21,594 nucleotides of DNA from a virus: the IMG/VR virus record IMGVR_UViG_3300048110_000121, positions 1-21,594 of that record. One strand, 5' to 3'. Below, one piece after another: positions 1 to 8,152 of this stretch. The translations under genes were made by a program, and so were the position numbers. Below the pieces are notes generated by a model. The model did no database searches. It had not been told where the DNA came from and saw nothing but the letters and a program-made list of their open reading frames with translations. Positions within the stretch are counted from its first letter, which is position 1. Each line of letters begins with the position of its first letter.

Positions 1-1786
1 CTGGTCCATATAATTCATATACGACAGCTCTACCTTTGGTTCTTAGATCAAGTAAACTATTAGGTGTTATTGTTTCGGGTGAAAGACCAGACGGATGTCC
101 TAGCCCATATAGTTCTTTTGCATAATAGCCTTCGATAACTCTTAACTCATGTTCTGCCCACTTAGATGTAATACCCATACATCTCTTGGTGAGTTCCATA
201 TGAGCAATATAATTTCTTGCAATGGTTTGTCTTTCAGCAAGGTCTAAGTACACAAAAGGTCCAGTATCAACACCACCAATAAACCTAGATAAAGTAATAC
301 CTTGCGATATAGGTGTTAAGTTGCTAATAGTAGTTGCTTCATCAATTCCTTTTGTGAAGTCATTCAGTAGTGTATATGTTTGTTTATTCTGATATGATTT
401 AAATGTCTTAGCCCTACGACTAGGATCAATATTACCAAAGTATTCACTATTAGTTTGAGTTGTTCCTTTGGCTGGTCTTACTCTACCGAACCCCATAAAT
501 GGCGCTGAAGTTGCAAATTCAGGAGAAAGAGTACCCTTTCCAACTTGTTCTGTAGTAAATTCACTATTACCAGAGTTGGCTGGATCTCTCATCTTGGATC
601 TTACATCACCTGTAGAAAGTCTTCGCAGTCTCAGAGCATTTCTAAGGAAGTCATCAACATCAATCTTAACTTCCTTTATTCCATTATCACCTTGAGTGAG
701 ATAAGAAGTCAGAAGTGCACCCGTGGGTAGAGCAGTAGCTTTTATATCGCGTGCTGTATCATCCACAGTATATTCTGGATTAACACCAACACTTGGTGTG
801 TATGTAGATGGAGCAGCACTTCCATCAGGATAGGATTGATGTAATGATGTACCAGCAGTTGTTGCTGTTCTTGCATTACCTTCTAGGTCACCATATACTA
901 CGTTTGTACTAACCGTTTCAGACCATACTGTTTTTTCTGTATGCATATTATAGTTGTACATAATAATATTCTGACCACCGATAGTACCAGTATCACCAAA
1001 TATTGAGAGTGACTGTGCTGCCATATTAATATCTGGTGCAGATTGTATAAGTTTAGCTTCAGCGGTTTGTTCCATATTACCAGAAGCCGCTTGTATAATA
1101 TCACCTTCTACTGCAGTCTTGTATGTTCCCTTAACTGCGTTCGTAGTGTTACCTAAGAACGTATTTACTGATGACCCAGCGACAGTCTGAGAAAAGTTAC
1201 CGGATACTTTATGACCAAAATTACCAAAGACACTTGTTCTACTATTGCCTTCAATATTTTCTTTCTTATCACCTTTGGCATTTACTTTGTAGTTATTACA
1301 GTTGACCTCAAAGTCGCCATCTACATTCAGTGTTAGATTACCTTTATATGTAAGTGTACCATCGCCTTCTACTACAACAGTTTGTTCACCGTGAACAACT
1401 TCTACCCTTCTAGCACCAGCAACAATAACAATACTACCATCTGGTCTAATATCAATACCATGGGCTGTGTTATGTTTTATAAGAATACGTTCAGCACCTG
1501 GTGTATCATTCATTTCAAATACATGGCCACTGACTGTTTCATTAGTATCAGAACTATTATATGCAGTAGAACCTAACGGTGTTAAGTTTATACCAGCACC
1601 AACAAAAAGTTGGTGTTGCTGCCCTGCTCTTGATGTTTTATTAGTGGTAGGTTGATTATCATAATCATTGTCTGGATATTCTTTATTAGGATCTGACCAA
1701 GCATCTCCTTCTGTACCCTGCCCATCAGTAAAGCCTTGACCAAACCTACGGATTCTATCTTCATATCCATCTCTTGATGTCGTCAT
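1..1786 (-). CDS. Beta-helical baseplate spike/hub protein (gp5 C-terminal-like), partial
   Basis: The gene starts at ATG 1786 behind an AGGA Shine-Dalgarno and stays open to the left edge, so only the first 595 codons are present. Residues about 85-240 contain many short Gly-Asn/Gly-Asp repeats with alternating hydrophobic residues (VSGNFSQTVAG, GNTTNAVKG, VEGDI). This is the signature of the triple-stranded beta-helix of T4 gp5 and VgrG spikes. A Ser/Thr-rich stretch and an alpha/beta region of unknown role follow. The last ~80 residues (VIEGYYAKE, then TKGRAVVYELYG) faintly recall a peptidase M15 domain without its metal ligands. It sits last in the hub operon, so it probably forms the needle whose OB fold and lysozyme are encoded separately at 3707-4561. 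The spike-like fold is well supported; the C-terminal assignment is speculative. Confidence 0.72.
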   Translation of the reverse strand, partial: MTTSRDGYEDRIRRFGQGFTDGQGTEGDAWSDPNKEYPDNDYDNQPTTNKTSRAGQQHQLFVGAGINLTPLGSTAYNSSDTNETVSGHVFEMNDTPGAERILIKHNTAHGIDIRPDGSIVIVAGARRVEVVHGEQTVVVEGDGTLTYKGNLTLNVDGDFEVNCNNYKVNAKGDKKENIEGNSRTSVFGNFGHKVSGNFSQTVAGSSVNTFLGNTTNAVKGTYKTAVEGDIIQAASGNMEQTAEAKLIQSAPDINMAAQSLSIFGDTGTIGGQNIIMYNYNMHTEKTVWSETVSTNVVYGDLEGNARTATTAGTSLHQSYPDGSAAPSTYTPSVGVNPEYTVDDTARDIKATALPTGALLTSYLTQGDNGIKEVKIDVDDFLRNALRLRRLSTGDVRSKMRDPANSGNSEFTTEQVGKGTLSPEFATSAPFMGFGRVRPAKGTTQTNSEYFGNIDPSRRAKTFKSYQNKQTYTLLNDFTKGIDEATTISNLTPISQGITLSRFIGGVDTGPFVYLDLAERQTIARNYIAHMELTKRCMGITSKWAEHELRVIEGYYAKELYGLGHPSGLSPETITPNSLLDLRTKGRAVVYELYGP

Positions 1787-1797
1787 ATCTTATATTC

Positions 1798-3717
1798 CTA
1801 AAATGGTTGTTTTGCGTAGTAAGCATTAATACTACCAACAGTAATCTTGCCATCTGGTCCACGCCATGGTGGATTCAGTTCGTATGCTCTAGTGCCAGGT
1901 TTATATACTTCATAGTCATCACCCCTTCTTGCATATGCAGGAGCGGCTTGCATAATACCTAACTGGCCACCTGGGTAGCTGTTTTGTACTAAGTATCTTT
2001 CATACACTTCTAATTGTTGTGCTGCAGTCATATTTCTTATTTCACCAGTTGTATGCCCTAAACCTTCTGCAGTTGATGGAATAAATTGGAAGAGACCTGC
2101 TGCATCTGTTTTTGAATTTCTGGCATTAAGAATATAATTACTCTCACCTTTTATAACTCTATATAGTTCTTCTCTTGTTAATCCAGGGAACCTAACCATC
2201 ATTGCTATAAGTCTTGCAGTAAATTCAGGATCATTATCAAGTATTTCAGCAGACAGTCTGACTTGCCGTGGTTTACTTTCTAATGCTGCTAAACCAACTG
2301 CAACAAGATCACCAGAATTTCTTCTATTAAAGTTTGCAAGTATATATTGTGGTACACTAAATCCAGGGTCCAATGCATTATGATCAACATCACTGTGACC
2401 AAAGGCTTCGCCACTTGGCCATACATCATAGAAGGATCTTATAAACATCTTAAATGATTTCATTTGCTGTGAAGTAAAACTATTTGAAGAAAGATGTTTT
2501 CGTGGATTAGGTGTTCTTGGTAAACAATCATAGCCACCAACAATACAAATGCCAATAGATTCAGCATCATTATTACCAGCTTTTGCATGATAACCTTGTC
2601 TGCCTATAGGTCTACCTCTTTGTAATCTACCATCACGTCTAATAACATAATGGTAACCAATGCCACCATCACCAGGTGTATCAAGGTGCCAGTCGTTTAT
2701 TTCTTCTGAACCAATGTCTTGTCCATTATATGTTTCGGACCAGTGTACAATTACTTTTTTAATAAGCCTACTTGTATTTCTCATCTCAGAAATCAATTCT
2801 TCAGGACCATCACAGTAAGTAAACATACCTTCAGTTGATTTACCACCAGTCCATGTAGATTCGTTATCACCAATTCTTACAGGAGGTAAAACACTACGTT
2901 TGATTTGTGAGTCTTCTTTTACCGCAACTGCTGGATCTAAATTAAGACTATTAATTGTTTTTTCTACAACTTCAACTTCTAGTTCTGTATTATCTGTTAT
3001 AAGTGTAACAGCTTCTTTCTTTTTATCATTAGTGACTAGACTAATAACTTCCTCTTTGTCTACTTTTGTACCAGATAATAAGCCATCTAATACTCTATCT
3101 GATTCTGAATTAATTTTTCTAATAAGGTTAGTGAATAGATCACCACCAAAGAAGCCTAACAGATTAGTAAAACTTACAGTAAATCTAAGAGAAGCTGAAC
3201 CAAAACCAGTTGAAAAGGAGATACCACTATTAATAGTATCGTCTATTCTACCAATAGCTCCAGCTGCACGTGCTGGTGCCAAGTTTTGTAATACACCTGT
3301 TACATCATTAGCTGTTACTGAGGCAGTTAGTTTCAGAGCACGAGCAACAGCTTCTGGTGCACCAGAACCAATAGTTAGTTTTAGTTTACCATTTGATGGT
3401 GCTGTACCAGTAATTTTTTCTAAATCTGTTGATGCACTTGAAACATCACCAATAAGTTTATCAGCTAATCCTGGGACATCTCCTGTAATCTCTACAATAG
3501 CATCTACTGCATCACCTAGTTCTTGGTTTGGTATATCTGTTGCTTGTGATAAAGCCTTTATGCCATCTACAACTGTTTCAGCCTCTGTGAGTGTAGTTTG
3601 GAATTGTGCTATTACTTGATCAGCTGCTGGTTGTGCTTTTACAAGAATGTCACCTATGTTAGAGTTTTTTGTAATACTACCTAACTGGGCATTAAGGATT
3701 CCTAGATCAACTGCCAT
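1798..3717 (-). CDS. Tail-associated amidase plus lytic transglycosylase, 639 aa
   Basis: Bifunctional peptidoglycan hydrolase expected in the baseplate. Residues 1-290 are helical and repetitive, probably structural. Residues about 318-462 match the Amidase_2/PGRP fold of T7 lysozyme and AmpD: H325 in VHWSET, GYHYVI at 355-360, H377 in GYHAKAGN, then GHSDVDHNALDPG with H441 and D450. H325, H441 and D450 are the likely zinc ligands. Residues about 500-600 match a soluble lytic transglycosylase (SLT), with catalytic E525 in KGESNY and the GLFQFIPSTA motif at 541-550. Start 3717 was preferred over an upstream in-frame ATG at 3780: it has GGAG 8 nt upstream and overlaps the preceding gene by only 11 bp. 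Located between the gp5-like lysozyme and the beta-helix gene, it likely helps the tail pierce the cell wall. Confidence 0.88.
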   Translation of the reverse strand: MAVDLGILNAQLGSITKNSNIGDILVKAQPAADQVIAQFQTTLTEAETVVDGIKALSQATDIPNQELGDAVDAIVEITGDVPGLADKLIGDVSSASTDLEKITGTAPSNGKLKLTIGSGAPEAVARALKLTASVTANDVTGVLQNLAPARAAGAIGRIDDTINSGISFSTGFGSASLRFTVSFTNLLGFFGGDLFTNLIRKINSESDRVLDGLLSGTKVDKEEVISLVTNDKKKEAVTLITDNTELEVEVVEKTINSLNLDPAVAVKEDSQIKRSVLPPVRIGDNESTWTGGKSTEGMFTYCDGPEELISEMRNTSRLIKKVIVHWSETYNGQDIGSEEINDWHLDTPGDGGIGYHYVIRRDGRLQRGRPIGRQGYHAKAGNNDAESIGICIVGGYDCLPRTPNPRKHLSSNSFTSQQMKSFKMFIRSFYDVWPSGEAFGHSDVDHNALDPGFSVPQYILANFNRRNSGDLVAVGLAALESKPRQVRLSAEILDNDPEFTARLIAMMVRFPGLTREELYRVIKGESNYILNARNSKTDAAGLFQFIPSTAEGLGHTTGEIRNMTAAQQLEVYERYLVQNSYPGGQLGIMQAAPAYARRGDDYEVYKPGTRAYELNPPWRGPDGKITVGSINAYYAKQPF

Positions 3718-4561
3718 TATATGTCTCCAAAGTTTGTCTTGCAAATGTTCTGCGTGAAGGTTTATCAGCTGCGGCTGCATTCGGTCTCTCGTAGTTATCG
3801 CAGAAGAAATCTGTAGCTTGATTAATGTTAGTCATCGCAAGAAATTCATTGTAACGATAGAAACGTGGAGCTATAGATGAAAAGTCATGTATAAAGAATT
3901 GTAACTGTGTACTGAGATTACTAATATGTAGATTTCTTTCAGCAGCAAATTCTTCAAGTTGTTGTAGTCTTCCAGCATCTGGATTCCATTGAGCAATACC
4001 ATATGAAAACTCACCTACAGCTTCTGACACAACGTGTGTTCTCATACCTGATTCTTTTAGAAAGTTTCCTATAACAGCAGAAGCGGTTATTGGTGTAAAG
4101 GTACCCATTGAAATAAGAAAGTTATATGCTTTTTGTGTATTAGAATTACCAGATAGTGCAACATCAGATACAGTCCATGGTCGAAGTTTTGGTCTAGTAC
4201 CAATATTAGGTACTGATGGATCACTTACTGCTTGAGATGAACTGCTTGGTTGACTTCTTTCTATCTTAGGTATTGAACCTACAACGCAAGGCTGTTGGGA
4301 GTTTTTACCATCCAGAAAGACACCCATCACTATCGCACCTGGTAGTAAACGCATCTGTCTACCCACACCTGATACACCACCTTCAGTAGATGGTATAGTA
4401 ACAGAAGCCCAAGGTAGTGCTGCATCGGGTACTTCATTCTTATCTTCATTATGAATACCATAAATTCTAACCTTGACTCTGCCTACCCTATAAGGATCTG
4501 CAGTATCAACAACAATTCCGGTCCACCATCTAAGGTCGTCTCCATAGAAATCAGTAATCAT
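3707..4561 (-). CDS. 5: gp5-like baseplate hub protein: OB fold plus tail lysozyme
   Basis: This 284-aa protein corresponds to the N-terminal part of T4 gp5. Residues about 10-100 form the OB-fold hub domain (RWWTGIVVDTADPYRVGRVK, then ALPWASVTIPS and GAIVMGVFLDG). A Ser/Pro linker at 103-125 follows. Residues about 141-284 resemble the phage tail lysozyme family (Phage_lysozyme2): VIGNFLKESGM with E170 as likely catalytic acid, and SYGIAQW at 186-192. T4 gp5 uses a T4 gpE-type lysozyme and carries its own C-terminal beta-helix. Here the lysozyme family differs and no beta-helix is present; that function appears to lie in the gene at 1-1786. The start overlaps the gp27-like stop as ATGA, suggesting translational coupling. 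The product should act in the periplasm during injection. Confidence 0.88.
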   Translation of the reverse strand: MITDFYGDDLRWWTGIVVDTADPYRVGRVKVRIYGIHNEDKNEVPDAALPWASVTIPSTEGGVSGVGRQMRLLPGAIVMGVFLDGKNSQQPCVVGSIPKIERSQPSSSSQAVSDPSVPNIGTRPKLRPWTVSDVALSGNSNTQKAYNFLISMGTFTPITASAVIGNFLKESGMRTHVVSEAVGEFSYGIAQWNPDAGRLQQLEEFAAERNLHISNLSTQLQFFIHDFSSIAPRFYRYNEFLAMTNINQATDFFCDNYERPNAAAADKPSRRTFARQTLETYNGS

Positions 4562-5823
4562 ACTTTCACCACTTTCAATGATAGGTCATGTTTCTCGTCA
4601 TAGAAATTGTGTTTTGCTTCTACAATAAGATACTCTCCTGATTGTTTCTTATCACGAACCATCTTACCATCTTTCATCTGCAATACCACAATATTTATTT
4701 TATGACCAATTGTTCTTATATTATTAGCCATAAAACCATGAGCATTTACACTAATCTGTAGGGTGCCTGTTTGTACTGCCGTGATAATAGCTCTACGCAC
4801 TACCTTTGTAACAAGTCTATTTAGATCATCTTCGTCATATCCATAACTGTTACCGAATGTCATACTAGGTGTTTGTATATCAAATGTAAAGGCTGACTCA
4901 TAGTCATCTATAAATTTGTTGTCTATGGTAACCCATTTATTGTATAGATTGCCATCATAATAATCTTTTACTCTTACTTGTGGATCGTTATTCTTTTCGT
5001 TGAATGTAAGATCAAGAACCTCATACCTTTGCCCTACAGCACCCTTTATAACGGAAGAAAGAGTAGTACCACCAGCATTACCTGCTAGATATTCAATAGA
5101 ACGTATTGCTTCATTAGCATTCTCTTGATGTGCAGTAGGTCCGCTATGTGTATATGTATTGTTATTCAAGTCTGACGGATGTGACCTTGCATTCATCATC
5201 TCACTTAATGATTTAAACTGTAGGTTCTCGCTGTTGAGTGTAGAATATAAATAATATGGAAAGCCATCTTTATCTGTTGCTCTATAGCCTATCCATTTCA
5301 TTGCACCAAGAGGTGTTAAATAAGGTGTGATTACAGACATAACAGACTGTACTGGTTCTAAAGTAACATCAACTTTCTTTGCTAAGTAGCCACTGGCAAT
5401 TCTTCTTATAATCTGTAATGGTGTTCCGACAAAACTTTTAGATATTTTTTCAATCTTACCTCTAAACATATGTGGCTCTTGTAACTCAAACACATATGAT
5501 ATTGTAGAATCGTTTACAACTTCTTTAGATAAAACAGAAGTAAGCATAAATTCTCTTCGAATAGGTGTAACATTCTTTTCACCTACAATTATGTTCATAT
5601 CAATTCTAATTTTTTCAACACCAGTAATCTGTAACTGTGCAAATATGTTTTCGGTATCTACTACTAAAATTCTACCAACAATACCTTCTCTGCCTAAACT
5701 CTCAAAAAAATGTAGGTTAGCGATTACTGCTGTAATATCAACCACAGTATTATTACTATACTCATCTTTTGTAATAAATTTTACAGTATTATAACCATAC
5801 TGAGTTTGTGTAATACCAGCCAT
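4558..5823 (-). CDS. 27: gp27-like baseplate hub protein
   Basis: This 421-aa protein (T4 gp27 is about 390 aa) is the expected trimeric ring that joins tail tube to spike. The N-terminal region (VVDITAVIANLHFFESLGREGIVG, read in parts) and the EFMLTSVLSKEVV stretch fit the gp27/gpD-like beta-barrel family. So does the C-terminal barrel with GEYLIVEAKHNFYDEKH. The assignment rests on family resemblance plus position directly upstream of and ATGA-coupled to the gp5-like gene, as hub genes are paired in contractile tails. The start at 5823 has an AAAGGT Shine-Dalgarno and lies 3 nt after the gp53 stop. Nothing appears truncated. Confidence 0.82.
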   Translation of the reverse strand: MAGITQTQYGYNTVKFITKDEYSNNTVVDITAVIANLHFFESLGREGIVGRILVVDTENIFAQLQITGVEKIRIDMNIIVGEKNVTPIRREFMLTSVLSKEVVNDSTISYVFELQEPHMFRGKIEKISKSFVGTPLQIIRRIASGYLAKKVDVTLEPVQSVMSVITPYLTPLGAMKWIGYRATDKDGFPYYLYSTLNSENLQFKSLSEMMNARSHPSDLNNNTYTHSGPTAHQENANEAIRSIEYLAGNAGGTTLSSVIKGAVGQRYEVLDLTFNEKNNDPQVRVKDYYDGNLYNKWVTIDNKFIDDYESAFTFDIQTPSMTFGNSYGYDEDDLNRLVTKVVRRAIITAVQTGTLQISVNAHGFMANNIRTIGHKINIVVLQMKDGKMVRDKKQSGEYLIVEAKHNFYDEKHDLSLKVVKV

Positions 5824-5826
5824 TGG

Positions 5827-6558
5827 TTAACCTTTAATGATTGATTCAAATTGAGATGCAACTTCTTGTACGACTTTAGCATTTAATACTACGATTTCAG
5901 ATTGATTTTCATTGAACCTAATAAGTCTATCCAGATATGAAACAGCACTATACCCTGCAGGTATTGATTGTGTATGAGGATCTATATCTACCCACTCGCC
6001 ATCTGCATTCTCGTAGTGATGTACTGCAGTATATTGAGGTCCGTCTCCCGAACATATAAGTGTTTGTGTTTCACCACCCTCACCTGTATTTACACTCTCA
6101 CCTACATTAAAGTTATTAGATCCGCCAGTATCTACTACTAATTGTCCTAAATCAAGTAACACTTCTTTAATCATACCACCAACACCAGAGATTGATCCAG
6201 TAACAACTTGACCAATCTTAAAGTTTGTATTGCCAATGTTAGTAGCTGTAGTGAGCATACGATATGGATAGTTTTTCTTTGCTGTTTCAAACAACGTATT
6301 CTGATCTAATGGCCAACCACCTTCTCGTAGCTTTTGATTGAGAAGAAAGAATGTCCAATAGTAATCGGTTGTACCATATAGTTTATATGATAGTGTATCT
6401 GGTCTATCGCCCTGCGGTACAGTATATTTCTCATAGAATGTTACATCATCAGAAATATTACCTAGTAAATCTGCGTATGTATTTAATACTTGAAAGAGAA
6501 CACCTGACTCATTATCACCAAAGTTATAAACAGTTTTATTTAAGTTTTTAAAAAACAT
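5827..6558 (-). CDS. 53: Baseplate wedge subunit gp53
   Basis: This 243-aa protein resembles T4 gp53, the wedge component that links wedges around the hub. The N-terminal MFFKNLNKTVYNFG, the segment RPDTLSYKLYGTTDYYWTFF and the nearby PLDQNT are typical of the family: the protein measures how a short tail part is attached and is very Tyr/Trp-rich there. A Gly-rich beta insertion occupies about 115-175. The C-terminal segment contains RLIRFNENQSEIVVLN. The start codon shares one base with the preceding stop (TAATG), so translation is coupled to gp48. In T4 gene 53 also lies next to gene 5. Confidence 0.86.
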   Translation of the reverse strand: MFFKNLNKTVYNFGDNESGVLFQVLNTYADLLGNISDDVTFYEKYTVPQGDRPDTLSYKLYGTTDYYWTFFLLNQKLREGGWPLDQNTLFETAKKNYPYRMLTTATNIGNTNFKIGQVVTGSISGVGGMIKEVLLDLGQLVVDTGGSNNFNVGESVNTGEGGETQTLICSGDGPQYTAVHHYENADGEWVDIDPHTQSIPAGYSAVSYLDRLIRFNENQSEIVVLNAKVVQEVASQFESIIKG

Positions 6559-7601
6559 TAGTAACCTCCTCTGACTACATCATCTTTGTTAAGAGGTCTT
6601 GATTCTGTAAATGTAAGTGAGACATCAACATCTGTAAATCCACCATCTTCATGGAAGCCCATACCACTTGTGTTATATGTTACATTAATATCTCTTAAAT
6701 AAGATGGGAGTATTCTGGTAAAGACTTCTGAATTATTATAGAACATCTTAATCTCAAACGGATCAGGAAATCTATAACCAAGACTGATTGCATCTGCACC
6801 AATCTCATCAGGGTACATAACTGTACGGAATCTTTTAATGATTGCTTCGATTTGTTTAACTTCTGTTGCACTATTAGGTATCATTTTAAATTGGAATGCA
6901 AAACTACGAACCGGAACAGATTGGAATTGTGTTCTTGTATTAGGGTTCATTGCTACACGTGTAGCTGCACCTAAGGCAGCATTTGTTTTTTCAAAACTTG
7001 AAAATCTATTTGCAACTCTTACTGCAGCAACAGCACCAGCTTCATCTGCCATACCTTTTACCATACCATCAATCAAACCCTTTGAGCTGGTCTTAAATGC
7101 ATCAAAGGCAGCTTTACCAACAGTTGATCCTGATTCAACAGAACCTTGGACACTTGCACCAATAGCACCGAGATTAGTTGTATCACTATATGAAATACCA
7201 TCACGGAAGTTAATGTTTGGCGGAAGATATAATTGTATCTTTGGTGTATCAGGGCTAGTTGCTGTATTGCCTGCTCTTGGTGTTCTTTTTACGGTTTGTA
7301 GTGCTACCGCTTTGTTAGTAGTAGTAGCAACATCAATAGCACCTCTATTTGTCTCGGCAAGTTGATCTAATCCAGTTAATTCATTAGCGCCAGTACCAAT
7401 ACCTTGAGCACGTGAATCAAATGAAATTTTTTCATTAGTCTCTTTATCAACAACAATTTGCTCACCTAAGGCAAATAATCTGCCTGCATTGAGAGCTGTT
7501 ATCTTAATTTGTTCAAAGGTTATCTTTCCTGGATATTCTTTCGGATCATTACCTAGTGGAAATGCTAAAAGAAAGGATGATGGTGAACGGCTGTTAGTCA
7601 T
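6558..7601 (-). CDS. 48: Baseplate tail tube cap gp48
   Basis: This 347-aa protein matches the gp48/gp54 family that caps the baseplate and starts tube polymerisation. The C-terminal domain (about 225-340) is the most telling: SFAFQFKMIPNSATEVKQI, then RFRTVMYPDEIG, LGYRFPDPFEIKMFYN and DVDVSLTFTESRPLNKDD. This resembles the tube-protein fold found in gp19. An Ala-rich helical stretch lies at about 140-200. It is the first gene of the minus-strand hub operon, with a perfect TATAAATA late promoter 39 nt upstream and an AGGT Shine-Dalgarno. The choice of gp48 over gp54 rests on length and operon position. Confidence 0.8.
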   Translation of the reverse strand: MTNSRSPSSFLLAFPLGNDPKEYPGKITFEQIKITALNAGRLFALGEQIVVDKETNEKISFDSRAQGIGTGANELTGLDQLAETNRGAIDVATTTNKAVALQTVKRTPRAGNTATSPDTPKIQLYLPPNINFRDGISYSDTTNLGAIGASVQGSVESGSTVGKAAFDAFKTSSKGLIDGMVKGMADEAGAVAAVRVANRFSSFEKTNAALGAATRVAMNPNTRTQFQSVPVRSFAFQFKMIPNSATEVKQIEAIIKRFRTVMYPDEIGADAISLGYRFPDPFEIKMFYNNSEVFTRILPSYLRDINVTYNTSGMGFHEDGGFTDVDVSLTFTESRPLNKDDVVRGGY

Positions 7602-7612
7602 TGTAAATACCT

Positions 7613-7620
7613 AATAAATA
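7613..7620 (+). promoter_or_regulatory. Late promoter candidate for the plus-strand tail operon
   Basis: AATAAATA differs from the T4 late consensus TATAAATA at one position and lies 37 nt upstream of the gp4 start codon. With the minus-strand element at 7640-7647 it would form a divergent pair whose transcripts overlap at their 5' ends. Confidence 0.5.
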
Positions 7621-7639
7621 GAGTAGAAGTTTTCATTAT

Positions 7640-7647
7640 TATTTATA
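7640..7647 (-). promoter_or_regulatory. T4-type late promoter for the hub operon
   Basis: On the minus strand the sequence is TATAAATA, identical to the T4 late promoter consensus read by a gp55-type sigma factor with gp33. It lies 39 nt upstream of the gp48 start. That spacing is close to the other late promoter candidates here (37 and 35 nt). Confidence 0.75.
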
Positions 7648-7656
7648 AGGTAAATT

Positions 7657-8139
7657 ATGGCATACTCTGGTAAATATAAACCAAAAAACCCAGCAAAGTA
7701 TAAAGGTGATCATACAAAAGTAATCTACAGATCCATGTGGGAAAGACATTGCTTTAAATGGTGTGACGAGAACCCTATGGTTAAGAACTGGTCTAGTGAA
7801 GAGGTAGTAATACCATACTTCTATGAAGTTGATAAGAAGTATCATAGGTACTTTATGGATCTAAAGATAACATGGAAGACTGGTAAGGTTGATCTAATTG
7901 AGATTAAACCAGAAAAAGAAACCAAACCACCAGAATTTAAAGGTAGAAAGACCAAAAGGTATATTACCGAGGGTATGACCTATGTAAAGAATATGAACAA
8001 GTGGAGTGCTGCCCAGACGTTCGCAGCAGATCGTGGGTGGGGTTTTCAGATTTGGACAGAGAACACTTTAGAATCCATGGGCATAAAGCCTAAATCTACT
8101 AAGAAACTAAAACCATATTCACGCAAGAAGAAAAAGTGA
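7657..8139 (+). CDS. 4: Head completion nuclease-like protein gp4
   Basis: This 160-aa protein is clearly related to T4 gp4 (gp50/65 family), a head completion protein needed before head-tail joining. Shared segments include MAYSGKYKPKNPAKYKGDHT, YRSMWERHCFKWCDEN, WSSEEVVIPY and KKYHRYFMDLKI. The residues D in FMDLKI and E-x-K in LIEIKPEKE fit a PD-(D/E)XK-type nuclease core. The C-terminus is strongly basic (KPYSRKKKK). Its length is close to the T4 protein. It heads the plus-strand operon, with an AAGGT Shine-Dalgarno about 8 nt before the start. Confidence 0.92.
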   Translation: MAYSGKYKPKNPAKYKGDHTKVIYRSMWERHCFKWCDENPMVKNWSSEEVVIPYFYEVDKKYHRYFMDLKITWKTGKVDLIEIKPEKETKPPEFKGRKTKRYITEGMTYVKNMNKWSAAQTFAADRGWGFQIWTENTLESMGIKPKSTKKLKPYSRKKKK

Positions 8140-8147
8140 TATAAATA
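8140..8147 (+). promoter_or_regulatory. Possible internal late promoter before 8153
   Basis: A perfect TATAAATA begins two bases into the gp4 TGA stop codon. It is only 5 nt before the next start codon, so a transcript starting ~6 nt downstream would be nearly leaderless. It could equally be chance in AT-rich sequence. Confidence 0.3.
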
Positions 8148-8152
8148 ACATT

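Noticed and set aside
2900-3619. 239-codon plus-strand open frame
   Set aside because: Lies antisense to the structural N-terminus of the amidase/transglycosylase gene, is Ser/Thr/Val-rich low complexity, and has no ribosome site or family resemblance.
3718-3780. Longer start for the amidase/transglycosylase protein
   Set aside because: Would overlap the lysozyme gene by 74 bp without a ribosome site; ATG 3717 has GGAG at good spacing.
5246-5253. TATAAATA on the plus strand
   Set aside because: Internal and antisense to the gp27-like gene, with no plus-strand gene downstream; probably chance in AT-rich DNA.
6838-7365. 175-codon plus-strand open frame
   Set aside because: Antisense to gp48, with no ribosome site and shadow-like composition.
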